This document shows, piece after piece, positions 1 to 9,556 of a stretch of DNA of 45,314 bases. Below the pieces are notes generated by a model, which ran no database searches, was not told where the DNA came from, and was given only the letters and a program-made list of their open reading frames with translations. Origin of the DNA: an uncultured Methylococcaceae bacterium (GTDB taxonomy: Bacteria; Pseudomonadota; Gammaproteobacteria; Methylococcales; Methylococcaceae); assembly GCA_903859815.1 (NCBI GenBank), contig CAIOOA010000103.1, positions 1 through 45,314 on the forward strand. The letters are read 5' to 3'. Position 1 is the stretch's first letter. The number at the start of each line of letters is the position of its first letter. The translations under genes and the position numbers were made by a program.

Positions 1-1
1 C

Positions 2-3000
2 TATGACGCACAAGGCAACCCCACCAAAACCGTCTCGTTGATAGGCCAGGAAACCGACTATACCTACTGGCCGGCTGCATCGACCAGTCCACCCTATGAG
101 TACTTGCCATACGTCACCACCACCTATGGCCTAGGCAGCACGAGTCAGAGTGGCGGGCCGTACATTCAACAAACTCAGAACTATCAAAATATCGCGCTGG
201 CACCTAGCAGCGGGGCGATCAGCACGACCACCCTGCCGACAACCGCCAGCGAAGTCCACTTGGATGCGCAAGGGGGAAGCCCGTACACTGTTACCAATAA
301 TACGCTGAGTTATTTCAGCAATAATGCCAATAGCCTGTTGAATGGCTTGGTTTCCCAAAACCAAACGGCGGACGGCACGGGCGCGTCCGATGTCAGTTCG
401 ACGACGATGGCAATAACCAACCCGCAAATGGTCAGCAGCGGCGGACAGAATCTGTTGAGCCTCAATTTCCGCGTTTCCGGCCAGGCCAATGCGGGAACCA
501 GTGCGATGACGGCTGGCAGTTCTTTGCTGAACTATATGGGCTATCTGGTACAAACCGCCAATGCCTTGAATCAGGCGACGGTGCAAACCTATGACAATTA
601 CGCTCGCATCGTAGCGAGCGTTACGATGAAAGGCACGGCCTATGCGCAAACTACTAAATACACTTACGATGATGCTTTGAACTTGTGCGTCAGCCCCTGC
701 ACTGGTGCGAAGTTCAGCATCAGCACGATTGACCCCTTTGGCAACAAGACCATCAAACTTTATGATTACCAACTCCGACCCCTTGCCACCTATCAGCAAT
801 TGGTCGGTTCCAGTTCCCCCCTGTTGATGGAAGTCTTCACGATTGACGATGTACGCAACGTCATCACCAGCGCCACTCGCTATGGCCGCTGTGACACGGG
901 TTGCAATGGAAATCCAACCAGCGCCATGACGGTCAATTATTACTACATGCAAGGCACCAGCGAACCCGTCGCCGGCGTGCCTAGTGTCGGCTTGGCGCAA
1001 GGCAAGATCATCGATGCGGTGAATGCCAATACCTTAGTCTTTAATTATGTGCCAGCCTCAACCAGCAATCCGACCCAGATTCAGAAAATCGTTGGCGGGG
1101 TTTCGATTACTCGTCAAGATTTGTTCAGCGGGGTGAGCTTGTATCAAGGCATCATCAGTGCGGAGGCGGCGACTGCGGCATTGCAGGGGCTGGATTTTGT
1201 GAATCTTTCCAGCACTGCGCCGATGGTTCCGGCTACGGGTTTGAATATTTGGTTGAGTCCCGCCAACTTGTCCCCAACCGTGTTGCTTCCGTTATATCAG
1301 GCCATCGGTCAACATGCACCCGCCGCACTGACCCCAACCGACAATTTACTCTCGGTCAATCAATATCATTACGACGAGTGGAACCGCCAAATCGGGGTTG
1401 ACAATTACACGTTCCCGAACCGAACGCTAACCGATAATGCCGGGGGTTCGCCTACGATGCAAAAGAACACGACTTTGCTCAGCTATGACGATGCCCATCG
1501 CGCCCAGACTGTCACCTATCCGCAAGGCCAGCAAAAAACCAGCGTCTTCAATCTGCTCAGTGGATTGCAAAGTGCCAATTTGACAGTCAACGGCAATGCC
1601 ACGGCCTTGGGCAACTTCCAACATGATGGCTTGGGCCGGGTCATTCAATTCAATGACACGCTGAACGGGGCAAATGGCAAAGCCACCTGGACTTATGACG
1701 CAAACACTGGTTTATTGACAGGCGGCACTGACATAGTCGGCAACACTATGGGGTTGCTGTATAACTCGCCGCTTTACCAACCCATTCAGACCAGCATCAC
1801 GCCGGCCACCTCCGGGCCTAGCATCGTGGTCAGCAAAGCCTACGATAAGTTCGGGCGGGTGACCACGGTGAGCGACAGCAAAGGCAATACTTACACCAAA
1901 ATCTATTTGGCTAACGGTTTGCCGGGTTCGACCAGCGTCCGTTATGGTGGGCAAAGTACCAGCTATAAAAAGAGCTTTAGCTATGATGCCTACGGCCTAT
2001 TGTCATCCCTCAGCGATCCCTTCCTGCCGGTGGGTCCGGCCTCCAGCCCTCCATGCCCCCCCGACCAACTGATTCCGAACAGCCCCTATGGGTATACCAT
2101 TGGCATGGATAACTATGGACGGGTGGGTCAGATCGCCGCCCAACGCTTCCATGGGGTCACGCTGCAATACAGCTATGACAACGCCACCAACAAGGTGACG
2201 CAGACCAACTTGACCAAACTGCCCGGCCTACTCTTCGGTGTCTGTGGAACGGAAACGGTCGGAGTCACCAGCAGTTATGGCTATGACAATTATTTGCGGG
2301 CCATCAGCAAAACAATCCAGCCATTCAGTATTAGCCAAACGAATGTAACTGCGCAGTTTAACCAAACCTTCGATCTAGCCGGACGTGTCGTATCCACCAC
2401 ACGGCAAGATGCGGCGGGTACGGCCTTGAACGAGTATTACGCCTACGACCCGGTCACGGGTGACTTGCTCAACTATAAAAACAATAGCGGCACGGCGACC
2501 CCCTACGGCTATTTGAGTGGCGACGGGCCATTGGGATATGAAAACTACAGCTACGATTTGTACGGCAATCTGACCCAGTTGGCGAGCTTAAGCCCGGCCG
2601 GTTCACCTGTCATGACCCGAACCTATGCCTATAATGCCAGCAATCCATTTCGCTTGAACGGCATCACCGAGACCCGCCCTAACGGGACGTTCTCCGGGCA
2701 ATACACCTACGACGTGGCAGGCAATGTCACCCGTGATGCCTATGGCCGTCAGTTTAGTTATAACCCACAGGGTTTGGTCAGTTCCATCCAATTGTCGAAT
2801 GGCTCAAAAGAGGCTTTCACCTATGACGGCTTAGGCCGTTTGATCCAAAAGCAATATGGTAGTGCCAGCCCGATTTTGTTGTATGGCAGTGCGCAAGTGA
2901 CCAATCAGCAATGGCAGGTGCAATACTTGGGCGGAAACTTGTCGTTCCAAAATGTCGGGGGTTATGCAGGCTCCAATTATCGGGGCATCTACCCTCTTGC

Positions 3001-4435
3001 CGATTTAGGCGGCAAGTCAGTGAATAGCCTGTCCTACGGGCAAAATATGTATGCATTTAATGTGTTGAGCAATAGCAGCTACACGCCGTTTGGGGTGATG
3101 ACCGACCTGATGAACCAAAGCGCCGGCTACCCGGCGGCGCTGTCCAACCAAACTAACTACCCCGAGGGGGCATGGGGTGAGGTGCAGGGTCGGGAAGTGA
3201 CTTCCGGCCTGTCCATGCTCGGTGGCTACCGGGCATATGACCCGGTGATTGGGCGGTTTTTGCAGATGGATTCCCTATCTCCGTTTGGGGCGGGTGGTTT
3301 GAACGGGTACGAATATGCTTCAAACAACCCCGTCTCGTTTTTTGATCCGACCGGGCATTACAAAAAGGTGAAAGCCCATCGCTATGGTCCCAAACCCCCA
3401 AGCGTTCATCGTGAAAGCGGCGGTTGCGGCGCTGGCGGGGGTGTTTTGGGGGGATTTGTATCAGGCATGTGCAATACGTTCATGATGATAAAAGAATCCA
3501 TTGTTACGACGGCGAAGAATGATTCGGCAATGATCGACGACTTAGCCCACGGCAATTTTAAGGGCTATGGGCGGTTATTGAAAAAGACTGATGAAGATAC
3601 CATCAAATCTTTTGTCAATTCGGTTAAATACTACTTCAACAACCCCGGTGGGCCAATGATGACACTTATGTTTGAGGAAATGAACCTCAAACCCACCAAT
3701 GCGATACAAGGCAAAAGCCCGTACCATAAATACCATGTCTCCAGCTATGAGGCCGGCTATGTCATCGGCAGCACCTTGACTGCCGATGCCATTGAAGCAG
3801 CCGTGATTTGGGTTGCCGGCGAGGCAGCGGCGGCCTTCGAGGCCGCAGAACTTGAAGCGGATTCCGAGGTGATGAACCAAGCAGGCCAAAGCGGGGTGAA
3901 CAATATGCCATCCGCAGATAACGGTGCATTGGATAATGGCAATGTGGACCCTGCCGTTGAAGAAAATGGCAGTGAAGCCGATTCCAGCGTGGACAATGCC
4001 AGCGTCAGCGATGCCAGCAGTGAAAGTAATGGCGATGAGGAAAATGGCAATGGGAATAACCCTGCCAATCAGAGTTCGCATCCGCATTCATGGATGCGCA
4101 AGGCACTTGCGAAAACCTATGGTTTTATGCACGACCTTATAGAATACGGGGACAAGGCCCATTCGATCTATAGCCTGATTGAACAAGGTTCCAACTATTA
4201 TGAAGAACAAAACTCTACCGAAGACTCCGGCAATGCAGCCATTCGGGTTGGCTTTGGGCAAATAAAATTAGGAACTTCCTATAAGGGCATCAGGATTGAC
4301 GACTATAGCTCCACGCCGAACTTCACCGGGACGAATCTGTTTGGGGCTTATTCAAACGGCAATGCTTTGCTTCCACCGGCATTGAAAACCGCACCCGCTC
4401 AAAGCCCGAGCAATTCATCGGTTCCAAGCCAATGA
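2..4435 (+). CDS. Rhs/YD-repeat protein, 5'-truncated by the window edge
   Basis: The reading frame is open from base 2, so the true start lies upstream of the window; the first in-frame TTG (38) is only an internal codon. About 1,100 residues consist of degenerate YD repeats (forms such as YSYDLYGNLTQL, FTYDGLGRLIQ, YTYDVAGNVTRD), the building blocks of the Rhs cocoon. The core ends around 3220-3355 with the usual Rhs closing motif (GYRAYDPVIGRF, then LNGYEYASNNP and DPTGH). The roughly 360 residues after it form the variable tip: a Gly-rich start, a helical stretch, an Asn/Asp/Glu/Ser-rich linker (about 3900-4070) and a C-terminal domain I do not recognise. In the family such tips are often toxins released inside or near target cells. 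No small immunity-like gene follows; the next gene encodes a secreted repeat protein. The family call is firm; toxin activity is not shown. Confidence 0.9.
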   Translation, partial: YDAQGNPTKTVSLIGQETDYTYWPAASTSPPYEYLPYVTTTYGLGSTSQSGGPYIQQTQNYQNIALAPSSGAISTTTLPTTASEVHLDAQGGSPYTVTNNTLSYFSNNANSLLNGLVSQNQTADGTGASDVSSTTMAITNPQMVSSGGQNLLSLNFRVSGQANAGTSAMTAGSSLLNYMGYLVQTANALNQATVQTYDNYARIVASVTMKGTAYAQTTKYTYDDALNLCVSPCTGAKFSISTIDPFGNKTIKLYDYQLRPLATYQQLVGSSSPLLMEVFTIDDVRNVITSATRYGRCDTGCNGNPTSAMTVNYYYMQGTSEPVAGVPSVGLAQGKIIDAVNANTLVFNYVPASTSNPTQIQKIVGGVSITRQDLFSGVSLYQGIISAEAATAALQGLDFVNLSSTAPMVPATGLNIWLSPANLSPTVLLPLYQAIGQHAPAALTPTDNLLSVNQYHYDEWNRQIGVDNYTFPNRTLTDNAGGSPTMQKNTTLLSYDDAHRAQTVTYPQGQQKTSVFNLLSGLQSANLTVNGNATALGNFQHDGLGRVIQFNDTLNGANGKATWTYDANTGLLTGGTDIVGNTMGLLYNSPLYQPIQTSITPATSGPSIVVSKAYDKFGRVTTVSDSKGNTYTKIYLANGLPGSTSVRYGGQSTSYKKSFSYDAYGLLSSLSDPFLPVGPASSPPCPPDQLIPNSPYGYTIGMDNYGRVGQIAAQRFHGVTLQYSYDNATNKVTQTNLTKLPGLLFGVCGTETVGVTSSYGYDNYLRAISKTIQPFSISQTNVTAQFNQTFDLAGRVVSTTRQDAAGTALNEYYAYDPVTGDLLNYKNNSGTATPYGYLSGDGPLGYENYSYDLYGNLTQLASLSPAGSPVMTRTYAYNASNPFRLNGITETRPNGTFSGQYTYDVAGNVTRDAYGRQFSYNPQGLVSSIQLSNGSKEAFTYDGLGRLIQKQYGSASPILLYGSAQVTNQQWQVQYLGGNLSFQNVGGYAGSNYRGIYPLADLGGKSVNSLSYGQNMYAFNVLSNSSYTPFGVMTDLMNQSAGYPAALSNQTNYPEGAWGEVQGREVTSGLSMLGGYRAYDPVIGRFLQMDSLSPFGAGGLNGYEYASNNPVSFFDPTGHYKKVKAHRYGPKPPSVHRESGGCGAGGGVLGGFVSGMCNTFMMIKESIVTTAKNDSAMIDDLAHGNFKGYGRLLKKTDEDTIKSFVNSVKYYFNNPGGPMMTLMFEEMNLKPTNAIQGKSPYHKYHVSSYEAGYVIGSTLTADAIEAAVIWVAGEAAAAFEAAELEADSEVMNQAGQSGVNNMPSADNGALDNGNVDPAVEENGSEADSSVDNASVSDASSESNGDEENGNGNNPANQSSHPHSWMRKALAKTYGFMHDLIEYGDKAHSIYSLIEQGSNYYEEQNSTEDSGNAAIRVGFGQIKLGTSYKGIRIDDYSSTPNFTGTNLFGAYSNGNALLPPALKTAPAQSPSNSSVPSQ

Positions 4436-4473
4436 CGTGTTATCGCTGATAAGCCATTTGCCCTCTCCCTAAA

Positions 4474-4496
4474 TCCCTCCCCCCAAGGGGGAGGGA
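4474..4496. repeat. G/C-rich palindrome (CCCTCCCCC type)
   Basis: Inverted repeat TCCCTCCCCC / GGGGGAGGGA with a short loop, in the gap between the Rhs gene and the next CDS. No T-tract follows, so it is not a typical intrinsic terminator. A related hairpin is at 14235-14257, suggesting a dispersed REP-like family. Confidence 0.6.
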
Positions 4497-4593
4497 CTTG
4501 TGAAGATAACTTTTACCTCATTGGGTAGGGTAACTTTAGGCTTCATTCAAAAACACTGAGACGCTGCCTTCTCCCATAGGAACATAAAGTTTT

Positions 4594-7500
4594 ATGAAAA
4601 CATCCATCTTTCCCGCCCATACCCAATTTAAGCGCCTTCCGTTGACGGCACTCTTGCTGACATTGCTTGCCACCCCTGCGGCAGAGGCGACAGACTTGTA
4701 TTGGCAAGGTCCCGATCCTCAGACTGAGTCAAACAATTGGAGCGATTTAATCAACTGGTTACCCAACAGCGTTCCACAGAATGGGGACAGCTTGCATTTC
4801 AGTCAAAACATTAATTCCTTCAATAATGCCAACGCCATCAATGATATTGTGGGACTTTCCATTAATGGGATTTATATGGACACATATTCCTATGGAATAA
4901 CTGGGCTAGGCATCACCAGCACGGGCAACATCACGGCTGCAAACGGACAACAATTTATTGGCATGCCGATCACAGTCGGAGCCAATCAAACTTGGGATGG
5001 CGGCGGGGCAGGTTTATATCTTCTCGGGCAAGTCAACCTGAATGATGGCAACACGCTGAATTTACAAAACCAAGCCATCATCAATAATGCCTCAAACTCG
5101 CTGACCGTGGGCGATACGGGCACAGCCGCCCTGACCGTGCAATCTGCCAGCGCGGTGAACACCGCTTCCGGCACAGTCGGCAATAATACCGGCAGTCAGG
5201 GAACCGTCACGCTTACAGGGGCAAACTCAGCTTGGAACAATACAGGCGATCTGACCATCGGTGTCGCCGGCACAGGTACTTTGAATGTGCAAAGCGGCGG
5301 TACATCGAACACTACCGGCGATCTTACCCTGGGCGCAACCGGCACAGGCAGTTTGAACGTGCAAAGCGGCGGGACGGTGAGCAATGCCTATGGCATTCTC
5401 GGCAATGCCAGCGGTAGCAACGGCACTGCGACTATCACGGGAACGGGTTCAACATGGGCTAACACTAGTGACTTGACCTTGGGTGCAGCCGGTACGGGGA
5501 ATTTAACCGTCACCGATGGCGGGGCGGTGAGCCTTTTCTCCGCAACCCTAGGCAGTCAAAGCGGCAGTAGCGGAACCGCCACCGTCAGCGGTGCGGGTTC
5601 AAGCTGGACCCATTATGGCTACCTGACTGTCGGCGATGCCGGCACGGGTACGCTGAGCCTTCAAGCCGGCGGAACCATAAACGCGAATGGCTCGTTTGTC
5701 ACGTTGGGCAATACCAATGGAGGCAACGGAACCTTGACCATTAATGGCGCGAGCGCTCAATTCTTGGATGCCAACGCCCTGTTTGTCGGCAGCTCCGGGA
5801 CGGGTGCATTGAATGTCCAAAACGGCGGCAGCATCAGCGGCAATCAAAGTTACATTGGTTATAACAATGACGGAACCGGGACGGCCACCGTCACCGGCAC
5901 GGGTTCCACTTGGACTAACACCAATGACCTCACCGTCGGGCTTTATGGCGGCGGAAGCCTGAATATCCATGATAACGGCACTGTCTCCGATCAGAATGCC
6001 TATTTAGGCAGCATCGCTGGCAACAGCAGCACAGCCACCGTGGACACGGGTGCGACCTGGACAAATCAAGGCAATTTGCTGGTCGGGGATTTTGGCAGCG
6101 GCACACTCAACATCCAAAGCGCTGGAACCGTAACCAACCAAGACGGTACTTTGGGGAACCAAACGGGCAGTAGTGGTACGGCGACAGTTTCGGGGGGAAC
6201 CTGGACCAATCAAAGTGATTTGACTATAGGCGGGGGTGGCTCTGGAGCTTTAAGCGTCAACAGCGGCGGGACGGTCAACAGTGGCGAAGGCAATATAGCG
6301 GTCAATAGCGGCGTGACCGGCACAGTGACTGTTACCGACGCAAGCTCGACTTGGACCAACAGCGGTAGTTTGGGTGTCGGGGTTTCCGGGAACGGTAGCC
6401 TGAGCGTTCAAAATGGTGGCAAAGTCGCCAGCGGACAAGTCGATCTTGCGGTCAACAGCGGCACGACTGGCAGGGTGACTGTGACCGACGCAAACTCGAC
6501 GTTAACCAACAGCGGCAATTTGGAAGTCGGAATTTCCGGGAATGGCTCACTCAGCATTCTAAATGGAGGCAAGGTCTCGAACAGTCAAAGCGACATTGCC
6601 GTGAATAGCGGCTCGACCAGTTCTGCGACAGTGGGCGGCACGGATTCGACTTGGACCAATAGCGGCGCACTCAATGTCGGCGTGACCGGCACGGGGACGT
6701 TGAATGTGCAAACTGGCGGCAAGGTTTCTAGTAGTCAAGGCAGTGTCGGAGTCAACAGCGGCGCAGTAGGTACGGCAACGGTGAATGGCACGGGTTCAAT
6801 GTGGACTAATAGCGGCAACCTTTCCATCGGCGTGTCAGGCGCTGGCACGTTGAATGTCCAAAGCGGCGGCAATGTGTCCTCAGGCTCGGGCAACATCGGC
6901 GGCACGGCGGCGGGGACTGCCACGGTGTCCGGCGCAAATTCAAGCTGGACTATGGGTGGCGATTTGAATATCGGCAATGCCGATACCGGTGCCGCCAAGC
7001 TAAATGTCCAAAGTGGCGGTATGGTCAGCAGCGGACAAACCAGCCTAGGCAATAGCAGTTTCAATACCGGCACGGTCGTGGTCACCGGCGCAGGCTCGAA
7101 CTGGACTAACGGTTCTGTCGTCATTGGCAATAATGGCACGGGTCAACTGTCCGTCTTGGATGGAGGCACTGTCACCAGCACCAGCCAAAGTGTGGATTAT
7201 CTCGGATTATCTAACGCCAGCCAAGGCACCGCTACGGTGGATGGGGCAAACTCGCAATGGTCGGCATCTTCATTGACGGTCGGCTATTCAGGGACCGGCA
7301 TTCTAAATATCCAAAACGGCGGCACGGTCAACACGCAAAATGCAACCGAGATTGGCTTCTCCAGCCTTGGTGTTGGGACGGTCAACGTGACGGGAACTGG
7401 CTCCACTTGGAACAATGACAACCTTGTGGTCGGACGCTTGGGTCAAGGCACGCTCAATGTGGAAGCTGGCGCGGCGATGACCAGTCAATTTAGCATCATA

Positions 7501-9468
7501 GCCCAAGCAAGCGGCGGGGCCAGCACTGGCATTGTCAATGTGACCGGCCCCGGTTCGACATGGACGATTGCCAATAGTGGCTCCCTCATCGTCGGCGATG
7601 GAGGTTACGGTTGGCTTAACGTGCAGAATGGCGGAAAAGTAATCAATAACGCCGCTGGGGGTTTGTTGTCATCTCCCTTGACAGTAGGAAATAACGCGAG
7701 CGGCAGCGGTGCAGTCACTGTCGATGGGGCTGGCTCGACCATGAGCATTACCGGTAACACCGCATCAATCATGGTGGGCGATCTTGGGCCTGGTTCACTG
7801 ACTATCCAGAATGGCGGGGCATTTTCAAGTAGCGGCTTTGACTCACAATTGGACATAGGCAATGGCGGAACAGGTGAAGTCATTGTGACTGGCGCGGGTT
7901 CCACATTGACTGGCGCATCAACCGCCCTCTATGTAGGCTATGGAAGCACTGGCTCTTTAACCGTGCAAAATGGAGGTCATGTATCCAATTCAAGGGGCAT
8001 TCTCGGCTACGCCAACGGCAGCACTGGAACCGCCACGGTGACGGGTGTGGGTTCTGCTTGGGATTTGACCAACAACCTCACCATAGGCAATTCCGGGTCC
8101 GCCAGCTTGAACATTAATGACAGCGGCCAAGTGAATGTGGGCGGCGCACTCAGCATCAGCCATGCCGGGGCAATCAACCTAGGCGGCGGCACTCTCAATG
8201 TCGGGGATAATTCGGGCTCCATCCCATTGAGCGGCGGCGCAAGCGCCAATTTCATCGTAGACCAAAACACAGGCGCAGCCGCTAGCGCGACGATCAGTGG
8301 CACGAATTCCAAATTAGTGGGCGACAACAGCAATGCCTATGTCGGTTATAACGGTAGCGGCGAGATGACTATTCAAAACGACGGGTCGGCGACCAGCCTC
8401 CAGGCTTTCATCGGCTACAACAGCGGTAGCAACGGGACGGTCACGGTGACAGGGACGGGTTCCGCTTGGACAGTGTACCAAAACCTCAATCTAGGCGTGG
8501 CAGGCACTGGCATATTGAACATCGACACGGGCGCAAAAGTCTATGTCGGCAATGCAGTGGACATAGGCCATACCGGGACGCTGAATTTAAACGGAGGCAC
8601 TCTCAATTCGTTACAAGCGAATATGAACCCAGGCAGTGTTTTGAAAGGTTTCGGTGTGGTGGATGCGCCGATTTCCGGGGGCGGTGGCACTAGCTTGATC
8701 CAGGCCAGCGGCGGGGATTTGGCCCTAGGCAGCTCCAGCACTAAGGACGGGTTTAATTATGGCGGTGTGTTGGATGTCGGCTCGCACAAAGTCACCCTGC
8801 TCGACCAAGATTTAGCCAAACTCGGCAGTGCAACGACGATTGCCCAAGGCGGTCAACTCGAAGCTACTCATGGAATTTTATTGGACATTGGGAAGACCTT
8901 GACCTATACCGGCAGCAGCACCATCAGCGGCCTGTTCACCAATAACGGGCAAATCACCGCGTTGGCGACGGGTGACAAGCTTGAATTTCTGAACGATGTC
9001 ACCGGGACGGGTGGCTTTGCCGGCGATATTCATTTTCACGCGGCCCATTCCAATGGCGGCAACACCGGCATGATCGACTTCCATGGCAGTGATGCCACCT
9101 ATCATGAAACGTCCAAACTCATCTTGGACATATTCGGCACTATCGCTGGGACTCAGTACGACCAACTGCTCGGGCTTGATCAGTTGTTTTTTGCCGGTGG
9201 GCTGGATTTGAACTTTGGCAACAGTTACGCCCCGATGCAAGGGGATATCTTCCATCTGTTCAACTATAACAGCTTCGATGGCTTGTTCGATCCGTCCAAA
9301 ATCAATGTGATTGGTTTTAACCGTTCCTACCTCGACTTTTCTTGGCTTTCTGTGGACGGAACCCTGCGGGTGACCGAAATCCCCCTGCCCGAACCTGCAA
9401 GCAATTGGCTGTTCCTGACCGGATTGGGAGCGATGTTGATAGGTAAACGGCGGCATTTAACAGTTTAA
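4594..9468 (+). CDS. Giant secreted T5SS/PEP-CTERM-associated repeat protein
   Basis: 1624 residues. An N-terminal signal peptide (hydrophobic LPLTALLLTLLATPAAEA, cleavage near residue 32) is followed by about 25 imperfect repeats of 40-50 residues from roughly residue 160 to 1400. Each has the pattern GTGTLNVQNGG, then GSNGTATVTG and GSTWTN, typical of the repeat shared by autotransporter passengers and PEP-CTERM proteins (a beta-helix is expected). The C-terminus has the sorting signal: a PEPA motif, a hydrophobic segment (WLFLTGLGAML) and a basic end (GKRR). In the family, PEP-CTERM proteins are processed by an exosortase and delivered to the surface or to exopolysaccharide. There is no C-terminal beta-barrel, so it is not a self-sufficient autotransporter. 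ATG start at 4594. No exosortase gene is in the window. A structural or adhesive surface role is inferred. Confidence 0.88.
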   Translation: MKTSIFPAHTQFKRLPLTALLLTLLATPAAEATDLYWQGPDPQTESNNWSDLINWLPNSVPQNGDSLHFSQNINSFNNANAINDIVGLSINGIYMDTYSYGITGLGITSTGNITAANGQQFIGMPITVGANQTWDGGGAGLYLLGQVNLNDGNTLNLQNQAIINNASNSLTVGDTGTAALTVQSASAVNTASGTVGNNTGSQGTVTLTGANSAWNNTGDLTIGVAGTGTLNVQSGGTSNTTGDLTLGATGTGSLNVQSGGTVSNAYGILGNASGSNGTATITGTGSTWANTSDLTLGAAGTGNLTVTDGGAVSLFSATLGSQSGSSGTATVSGAGSSWTHYGYLTVGDAGTGTLSLQAGGTINANGSFVTLGNTNGGNGTLTINGASAQFLDANALFVGSSGTGALNVQNGGSISGNQSYIGYNNDGTGTATVTGTGSTWTNTNDLTVGLYGGGSLNIHDNGTVSDQNAYLGSIAGNSSTATVDTGATWTNQGNLLVGDFGSGTLNIQSAGTVTNQDGTLGNQTGSSGTATVSGGTWTNQSDLTIGGGGSGALSVNSGGTVNSGEGNIAVNSGVTGTVTVTDASSTWTNSGSLGVGVSGNGSLSVQNGGKVASGQVDLAVNSGTTGRVTVTDANSTLTNSGNLEVGISGNGSLSILNGGKVSNSQSDIAVNSGSTSSATVGGTDSTWTNSGALNVGVTGTGTLNVQTGGKVSSSQGSVGVNSGAVGTATVNGTGSMWTNSGNLSIGVSGAGTLNVQSGGNVSSGSGNIGGTAAGTATVSGANSSWTMGGDLNIGNADTGAAKLNVQSGGMVSSGQTSLGNSSFNTGTVVVTGAGSNWTNGSVVIGNNGTGQLSVLDGGTVTSTSQSVDYLGLSNASQGTATVDGANSQWSASSLTVGYSGTGILNIQNGGTVNTQNATEIGFSSLGVGTVNVTGTGSTWNNDNLVVGRLGQGTLNVEAGAAMTSQFSIIAQASGGASTGIVNVTGPGSTWTIANSGSLIVGDGGYGWLNVQNGGKVINNAAGGLLSSPLTVGNNASGSGAVTVDGAGSTMSITGNTASIMVGDLGPGSLTIQNGGAFSSSGFDSQLDIGNGGTGEVIVTGAGSTLTGASTALYVGYGSTGSLTVQNGGHVSNSRGILGYANGSTGTATVTGVGSAWDLTNNLTIGNSGSASLNINDSGQVNVGGALSISHAGAINLGGGTLNVGDNSGSIPLSGGASANFIVDQNTGAAASATISGTNSKLVGDNSNAYVGYNGSGEMTIQNDGSATSLQAFIGYNSGSNGTVTVTGTGSAWTVYQNLNLGVAGTGILNIDTGAKVYVGNAVDIGHTGTLNLNGGTLNSLQANMNPGSVLKGFGVVDAPISGGGGTSLIQASGGDLALGSSSTKDGFNYGGVLDVGSHKVTLLDQDLAKLGSATTIAQGGQLEATHGILLDIGKTLTYTGSSTISGLFTNNGQITALATGDKLEFLNDVTGTGGFAGDIHFHAAHSNGGNTGMIDFHGSDATYHETSKLILDIFGTIAGTQYDQLLGLDQLFFAGGLDLNFGNSYAPMQGDIFHLFNYNSFDGLFDPSKINVIGFNRSYLDFSWLSVDGTLRVTEIPLPEPASNWLFLTGLGAMLIGKRRHLTV

Positions 9469-9556
9469 CGACCCATAATCCTATGTTTAAATATAAAAAT
9501 GTGCCATTTTGCGGTATCATCGTTGGGTTTTTTACATAGGTCGGAATTGAATCACA

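Noticed and set aside
131-1000. Long minus-strand open frame (289 codons) under the Rhs gene
   Set aside because: It is the antisense shadow of the YD-repeat coding frame, has low-complexity composition and no recognisable domain. The same applies to other long antisense frames under the Rhs, repeat-protein, secA and glnA genes.
4594-9468. Classical type V autotransporter
   Set aside because: The C-terminus has a PEP-CTERM signal and no membrane beta-barrel; only the passenger-type repeats are shared.
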